Assembly: GCA_964242115.1 (NCBI GenBank)
Contig: CAXSZX010000020.1
Location: 1 to 64,000 of the forward strand
Length of the DNA stretch: 64,000 bases
Reading direction: 5' to 3'
Source of the DNA: BOG-908 sp964242115
Lineage (GTDB): Bacteria > Pseudomonadota > Alphaproteobacteria > Acetobacterales > Acetobacteraceae
A model generated the notes under the pieces. That model had not been told where the DNA came from and ran no database searches. It saw only the letters and a list, made by a program, of their open reading frames with translations. Each line of letters begins with the position of its first letter. Position 1 is the first letter of the stretch. Both the position numbers and the translations under genes were made by a program. This document shows, piece by piece, positions 59,732 through 64,000 of the stretch.

Positions 59732-60954
59732 TCGTAGGCAAGCCGAACACCCGTAAACTGCCACCGCTTCGAAGGATGGAAGAAGTTACGGTAGCTCGCC
59801 CGCGTATGGCCATCCGGCGTGGCCATCGAGCCGCCGCGCAGCACCATCTGATTGATCATGAACTTGCCGTTGTACTCGCCGACGGCGCCGGGCGCCGCGC
59901 GGAAGCCCGGGTAAGGCAGGTAGGCGCTGTTGGTCCACTGCCAGACGTGCCCGGTGAGTTCCGACACCGCGTCCGCGCCGCCGACCGCGTGGGCCACCTC
60001 GAGCTCCGCCTCGGTGGGCAGCCGGGCGCCGGCCCAGCGCGCGTAGGCGTCCGCCTCGTACCAGCTCACGTGGCGCACCGGCGCGTCCGGGTCGAGGTCT
60101 TGCAAGCCGCCAGGCGTCATCTGCTGCCAGGCGCCGTCCTTGCCGGCCCGGCGCCAATACAGCGGCGCCTCCCAGCCCTCGCTGCGCGCCTGGTCCCAGC
60201 CGTCGGCCATCCAAAGCGTGGCCTGGCGGTAGCCGCCGTCCTCCATGAAGGCGGCGAACTCGGCGTTGCGCACCAGCCGGGTGGCGAGCTGGCAGGGCGT
60301 CATCCAGACGCGGTGCCAGGGTGTCTCGCTGTCGAAGCAGAACGAGCTCTCCGGGTCGCGGTGGCCGATCGCGGCGATGCCGCCGGGCAGGCTCACCTTG
60401 CGTGTCGGGCCGGGCGTATAGGCCGGCTCCTGCCAGCCCGGCTGGCTGGGCGGCATCAGCGGGCTCTGCGCGAAGGCGTGCAGGATGTCTGTCTGCAACA
60501 GCTCCTGGTGCTGCTGCTCGTGGTGCAGGCCGAGCTCGAGCAGCCGCGCGCCTTCCTCCGGCGCAGTGCCGATCCAGGCGGTGATCACGGCGTCCACCGC
60601 GCGGCGGTAGGCGGTGACCTCCTCGGCGCTCGGCCGGGTCACCAGACCGCGGAACGGGCGCGGGTGCCGTTCGCCCATCGCCTCGTAGTACGAGTTGAAC
60701 AGAAAGCCGAAACGATCGTCAACCGCGCGGTAGCCGGGGATGAAACGCGCGGCCACGAACGTCTCGAAGAACCAGGTGGTGTGCGCGCGGTGCCATTTGG
60801 CGGGGCTCGCGTCCGGCATGGATTGCACGCACTGGTCTTCGCCGGAGAGGCTCGCGGCGAGCGCCTCGGTGTAGGCGCGGATGCTGCGGTAGGCCGCCGC
60901 CAGTCTTTCCCGCGTGTGCGTGTTGGCTCGAGTGCTTGCCTGCAAAGTTGTCAT
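59725..60954 (-). CDS. egtB: ergothioneine biosynthesis protein EgtB
   Basis: A 409-residue iron-dependent sulfoxide synthase. N-terminal DinB-like domain with GLHHEQQHQELLQTDILH (metal-binding H-x3-H-x-E arrangement, near residue 148-156), PAKWHRAHTTWFFETF near 60, and a C-terminal formylglycine-generating-enzyme-like domain: VRHVSWYEADAYARWAGARL, LPTEAELEVAH, GHVWQWTNSAY and FHPSKRWQFTGVRLAYD. It couples cysteine or glutathione to hercynine. ATG 60954 has GGAGG 5 bases upstream. EgtD is not in the window. Confidence 0.94.
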   Translation of the reverse strand: MTTLQASTRANTHTRERLAAAYRSIRAYTEALAASLSGEDQCVQSMPDASPAKWHRAHTTWFFETFVAARFIPGYRAVDDRFGFLFNSYYEAMGERHPRPFRGLVTRPSAEEVTAYRRAVDAVITAWIGTAPEEGARLLELGLHHEQQHQELLQTDILHAFAQSPLMPPSQPGWQEPAYTPGPTRKVSLPGGIAAIGHRDPESSFCFDSETPWHRVWMTPCQLATRLVRNAEFAAFMEDGGYRQATLWMADGWDQARSEGWEAPLYWRRAGKDGAWQQMTPGGLQDLDPDAPVRHVSWYEADAYARWAGARLPTEAELEVAHAVGGADAVSELTGHVWQWTNSAYLPYPGFRAAPGAVGEYNGKFMINQMVLRGGSMATPDGHTRASYRNFFHPSKRWQFTGVRLAYDE

Positions 60955-61201
60955 TTCGCCTCCTGCCGGCGAGCGGCGGGGCCGCGGGACGGATTGCATA
61001 CGACCTGCCTGCAGCCGGGGCGACTGATGTTGGGTGGCGGCGGCCACAGGCAACTCGCTTTCACCTTTTCTCAACGACTCCTCGCCAGAACACGAAAAAA
61101 GCCGCGCGAGATAAATTCTTCTTGCAAGCGTAACGTTTACCCGCAATTAAGAGTTGCAGTGTCAAAACGTTTTCTCCCGCGTTCGGCGAGAGGACGGCAC
61201 C
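60955..61201. promoter_or_regulatory. divergent promoter region of egtB and the modular surface protein
   Basis: 247 bases. The right half (about 61070-61170) is AT-richer with TTCTCAACGACTC, AACGTTTACCCGCAATTAAG and a run AAAAAAG. I cannot place boxes. Confidence 0.35.
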
Positions 61202-64000
61202 ATGGCACGCAACTTCGTGTGGCTTTCAATCGGAGGTGGTGCGTGGAACCTGAGGACCAACTGGGCAGACGAGACGGACGGGTCCAACCCCTCCGCGTTC
61301 GCCCCAGCGGCCGCGGATAGCGTGACCGTGGCCGGACCCAGCACCGCGTCTGTGCAGACGATCACCGCGGGTGCGTCCAGCCCCGGCCTCGCCGCGTCCG
61401 CGCTGTTGCTCGGCAACACGCTGCTGTCCGGCAGCTTCGACATCGGCGCGCTGACGCTCGGCCAGGCCGGCGCCGGCGGCCTGCTGGAACTGGCGGGAAA
61501 CACCGCGCTGGCCACCGGCACCGCAAGCGTGGTCGCCGGCAGCCTGCTGGTGGGCGCGGGCGCCAGCCTGTCCGCATCGGGATCTTTTAGCCTCGGCGGG
61601 TCTGGCGACGGCAGCGCCACCTTCAACATGACCGGTGGCGGCCACGCGGCAGTGGCCTCGCTGTTCCTCGGCGAAGCAGGGTCGAGCATCTACGTCGATC
61701 CTGCCTCGGTGCTCGAGGTGGGCGGCGCCGGCCTCGGCAGCGCCGGACAGCTGACCGTCGATGCCGGCGCGACGCTTTCCGGCCAGGGCAACGCCGACGC
61801 CTACGGCCAGCTCGCCAACAACGGAACCATCTCCGCCCAGGGCGGCACGCTGCTGTTGGGCGCAGTGTCCGGCAGCGGCACCCTGCTGATCGGCACCGGC
61901 GCTACGCTGGCGCTGAACGGAGCGTGCGGCGCCGGCCAGGCGGTGAGCTTCGCCGGCAGCGGCGCCACGCTGACGCTGGAGGCCGAGTACGACGCGCCTG
62001 CCGGCACGCTCACCGGCTTTGCCGCAGGCGACGCGATCGACGTGGCCGGCAGCCAGATCTCGGCGGCCAGCTACCTGCAGACCGGCCCCGGCGCCGGCGT
62101 GCTGAGCCTGCTCTACGGCACCCAGACCGCGCTGAGCCTGCGTCTGGCCGGCAACTACGCAGGCTGCGTGTTCCTGGCCACCGGTGACGGCGACGGCGGC
62201 ACGCTCGTCACCGTGGCGGCCGCCAGCAACGGCGGCAGCGGCGGCCCGCCCCCGGGCACCTCCACGCCGGATGTCTACGCCTGGTCCGGGGCGGCCTCGG
62301 GCAGCTGGGGTTCGGCCGCCCTGTGGTCGGACGCCAGCCTCAACCAAATCCCGGCCGCCTTGGCACCCGGGGCGAACGACCTCGTCAGCATCGCCGGGCT
62401 GGCTACCGCCTTTACCGTCATCGCCGGACCGGGCAACGCGGCCGCGCTGAGCGTCACCGGCGAGGTGGCGCTATTGGGCAGCTTCGCTGTCGGCACGCTG
62501 ACCATCGGCCAGGCTTCCGGTACTCCCGGCGCGCTGGACCTCACCGCAGGCGGGCTCGCGGCCTCGCAGGCCGTCATCGCCGATGGCACGGTGGCGGTCT
62601 CCGGCGCCGGCGTCTCGCTCAGCGTTGCCGGCACGCTCACCCTCGGCGGCGGCCCGTCCGGGGTCGGCCTGCCCACCGCCTCGCTCTCCGCCAACGCCGG
62701 CGCTGCGGTGCAGGCTGCCAGCCTGGTGCTCGGCGGCGGCTCCGGTGCCTCGATCACCACCGACCCTATCGGCAGCGTCGAGGTCGGCACCACCGGCGGC
62801 GCGCAGGCAGGTGCGGTCACCATCGATGCTGGTGCCACGCTGGCCGGCAACGGTGCCGTGAACCCCTACGGCACCATCATCGACAACGGCACCGTGTTCG
62901 CCACCGGCGGCACGCTGAGCCTGGGCGCGGTTTCCGGCGGCGGGTCCCTCGTGGTCGATGCCGGCGCCACGCTGGAGCTGCTGGCCGCCACCGCCGCCCC
63001 GATCACGCTGGACGGCAGCGCCGCTTCCGGCTCCATCCTCGCCTTTGCCGGCGCGCAATCCGCACCGTCGGGCACCATCACCGGCTTCGTCCCCGGCGAC
63101 GCGATCGACCTTGAGGGCAGCCCGCTCACCGCGGTGACGCTGCAGCCGGCCACCGACACGCTGGTGCTGAGCTACGGCACCACCGTGGTCGCCCGCCTGG
63201 CGCTGTCGGGCAGCTTCGCCAGCGAGCGCTTCGTGATGACCCCGGACGGCGGCGGCGGCACGCTGATCTCAGTGGTGGCCGGGACCGGCGGCGGCGGCGG
63301 CAACATGCAGGCCGGCACCGACCAGCTCACCTGGGCCGCGCCGGTCAGCGGCGCCTGGGGCACCGCACGCAACTGGACGGACACCACCATCGGCGCCAAG
63401 GCCAGCCTGCCGCCGGGCGCGCAGACACCGGTGCAGATCACCGGCCCTGGTGGGACCGCCTTTATCGACGTCACCTCCAACGGCACCTGCGCCAGCCTCT
63501 CTGCATCCGGCAACGTGGTGCTGTCGGGCACACTCGGCACCGGCGCGCTCGCCGTCGCCACCGCGGGCACGCTGGTGCTGCAGTCGGCGGTGAGCGCCAC
63601 CGGGGCGCAGGTCTCGGCCGGCGAGCTGCTGACCAGCGGCGCCGGCAACGGCCTGACCGACCAGGGCACGCTGGCACTGTCCGGCGCCGCGGCCGTTCTG
63701 GGCGCACAGGGCCACAGCACCATTCAGTGCGGCGCGCTCTCGCTCGCCGGCGGCGTGGTGAGCGCGGACAGCACGTCCTCGGTTGAAGTGGGCACGCTCG
63801 GCGGCGCGGCGCTCGGCGCCGTCACCATCGACGCCGGTAGCGAGGCAAGCGGCGCCGGCAGCATCGGCCTCTACGGGCTGGTGATGGACAACGGCGGCAT
63901 CACCGCTTCCGGCGGCACGCTGTGGCTCGGTGCCGTCGGCGGCAGCGGCGCGCTGTCGATCGGCACAGAGGCCACGCTGGCGCTGGCCGGCACGGAAGCC
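61202..64000 (+). CDS. very large modular Gly/Ala-rich surface or autotransporter-type protein, partial
   Basis: Open for 933 codons with no stop before the window edge. It starts MARNFVWLSIGGGAWNLRTN without a classical signal peptide. The sequence is built from modules of about 350 residues, each opening with a W-x-x-x-x-x-G-x-W-x-x-x-x-W-x-D pattern (residue 8; VYAWSGAASGSWGSAALWSD at 357; LTWAAPVSGAWGTARNWTD at 707) and later a block like SVEVGTTGGAQAGAVTIDAG with GGTLSLGAVSGGGSL. Repeated beta-strand motifs, low charge and very few Lys fit a secreted beta-helical adhesin or S-layer-like protein. Export route and C-terminus lie outside the window. Confidence 0.75.
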   Translation, partial: MARNFVWLSIGGGAWNLRTNWADETDGSNPSAFAPAAADSVTVAGPSTASVQTITAGASSPGLAASALLLGNTLLSGSFDIGALTLGQAGAGGLLELAGNTALATGTASVVAGSLLVGAGASLSASGSFSLGGSGDGSATFNMTGGGHAAVASLFLGEAGSSIYVDPASVLEVGGAGLGSAGQLTVDAGATLSGQGNADAYGQLANNGTISAQGGTLLLGAVSGSGTLLIGTGATLALNGACGAGQAVSFAGSGATLTLEAEYDAPAGTLTGFAAGDAIDVAGSQISAASYLQTGPGAGVLSLLYGTQTALSLRLAGNYAGCVFLATGDGDGGTLVTVAAASNGGSGGPPPGTSTPDVYAWSGAASGSWGSAALWSDASLNQIPAALAPGANDLVSIAGLATAFTVIAGPGNAAALSVTGEVALLGSFAVGTLTIGQASGTPGALDLTAGGLAASQAVIADGTVAVSGAGVSLSVAGTLTLGGGPSGVGLPTASLSANAGAAVQAASLVLGGGSGASITTDPIGSVEVGTTGGAQAGAVTIDAGATLAGNGAVNPYGTIIDNGTVFATGGTLSLGAVSGGGSLVVDAGATLELLAATAAPITLDGSAASGSILAFAGAQSAPSGTITGFVPGDAIDLEGSPLTAVTLQPATDTLVLSYGTTVVARLALSGSFASERFVMTPDGGGGTLISVVAGTGGGGGNMQAGTDQLTWAAPVSGAWGTARNWTDTTIGAKASLPPGAQTPVQITGPGGTAFIDVTSNGTCASLSASGNVVLSGTLGTGALAVATAGTLVLQSAVSATGAQVSAGELLTSGAGNGLTDQGTLALSGAAAVLGAQGHSTIQCGALSLAGGVVSADSTSSVEVGTLGGAALGAVTIDAGSEASGAGSIGLYGLVMDNGGITASGGTLWLGAVGGSGALSIGTEATLALAGTEA

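Overview
This 64 kb window is a GC-rich bacterial chromosome segment, most probably from an alphaproteobacterium of the Rhodospirillales/Acetobacteraceae type. That placement is an inference from gene content: hopanoid genes hpnI and a probable hpnL, a fused indolepyruvate:ferredoxin oxidoreductase, a eukaryotic-type NADP isocitrate dehydrogenase, egtB, and an rpmH-rnpA-yidD-yidC cluster. No tRNA, rRNA, CRISPR array, integrase or complete insertion sequence was found. The first 52 bases are almost pure C and look like a contig-end artefact.

Layout. Bases 66-1481 hold a small membrane protein and a DUF2975/XRE pair with two matching operator-like dyads. Bases 1815-11468 hold DNA repair genes: the ligase-associated DEXH helicase, the nuclease PdeM and a CPD photolyase. 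The helicase and pdeM, usually neighbours, are separated by about 5 kb of accessory DNA. That DNA contains a 268-bp direct duplication of the helicase 3' end, a hydrolase pseudogene, and an AT-richer block (about 5.46-8.16 kb) with a divergent SIR2-like gene and membrane-protein gene, a plausible anti-phage module. Outside the AT-rich block, the first ~11 kb carry an extreme C-over-G bias on the + strand whatever the gene direction.

From 11 kb on the window is mostly housekeeping and metabolism: nrdB, a ClC exchanger, fabI, pdxH, murI, the indolepyruvate oxidoreductase, a peroxiredoxin, yqgE, an unusual acyl-AMP ligase/ACP/hydrolase/EF-hand fusion, yjbQ, a CDF transporter, a three-gene vitamin B12/siderophore-type ABC importer, a MaoC hydratase, argB, engB, the yidC-yidD-rnpA-rpmH cluster, ispH, an MFS transporter, rodZ, hpnI with a hpnL-like flippase, a CPA1 antiporter, icd, a nitronate monooxygenase/enoyl-CoA hydratase operon, a RibB-like protein lacking the usual catalytic motif, egtB, and the 5' part of a very large modular surface protein that runs off the right edge.

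The most striking non-coding feature is a family of roughly 25 composite palindromes of about 140 bp (family A here). Most have two arms, each with its own AT-rich hairpin, around a central CTGTCGCG/CGCGACAG stem. They abut stop codons throughout the window and look like bidirectional terminators that spread as repeats. They have entered genes: one encodes part of a signal peptide, one supplies a stop codon, and one separates rpmH from rnpA. Two further repeat types occur: family B (paired GC-rich terminator hairpins) and family C (about 140 bp with short terminal inverted repeats, one copy sitting inside a family A hairpin).
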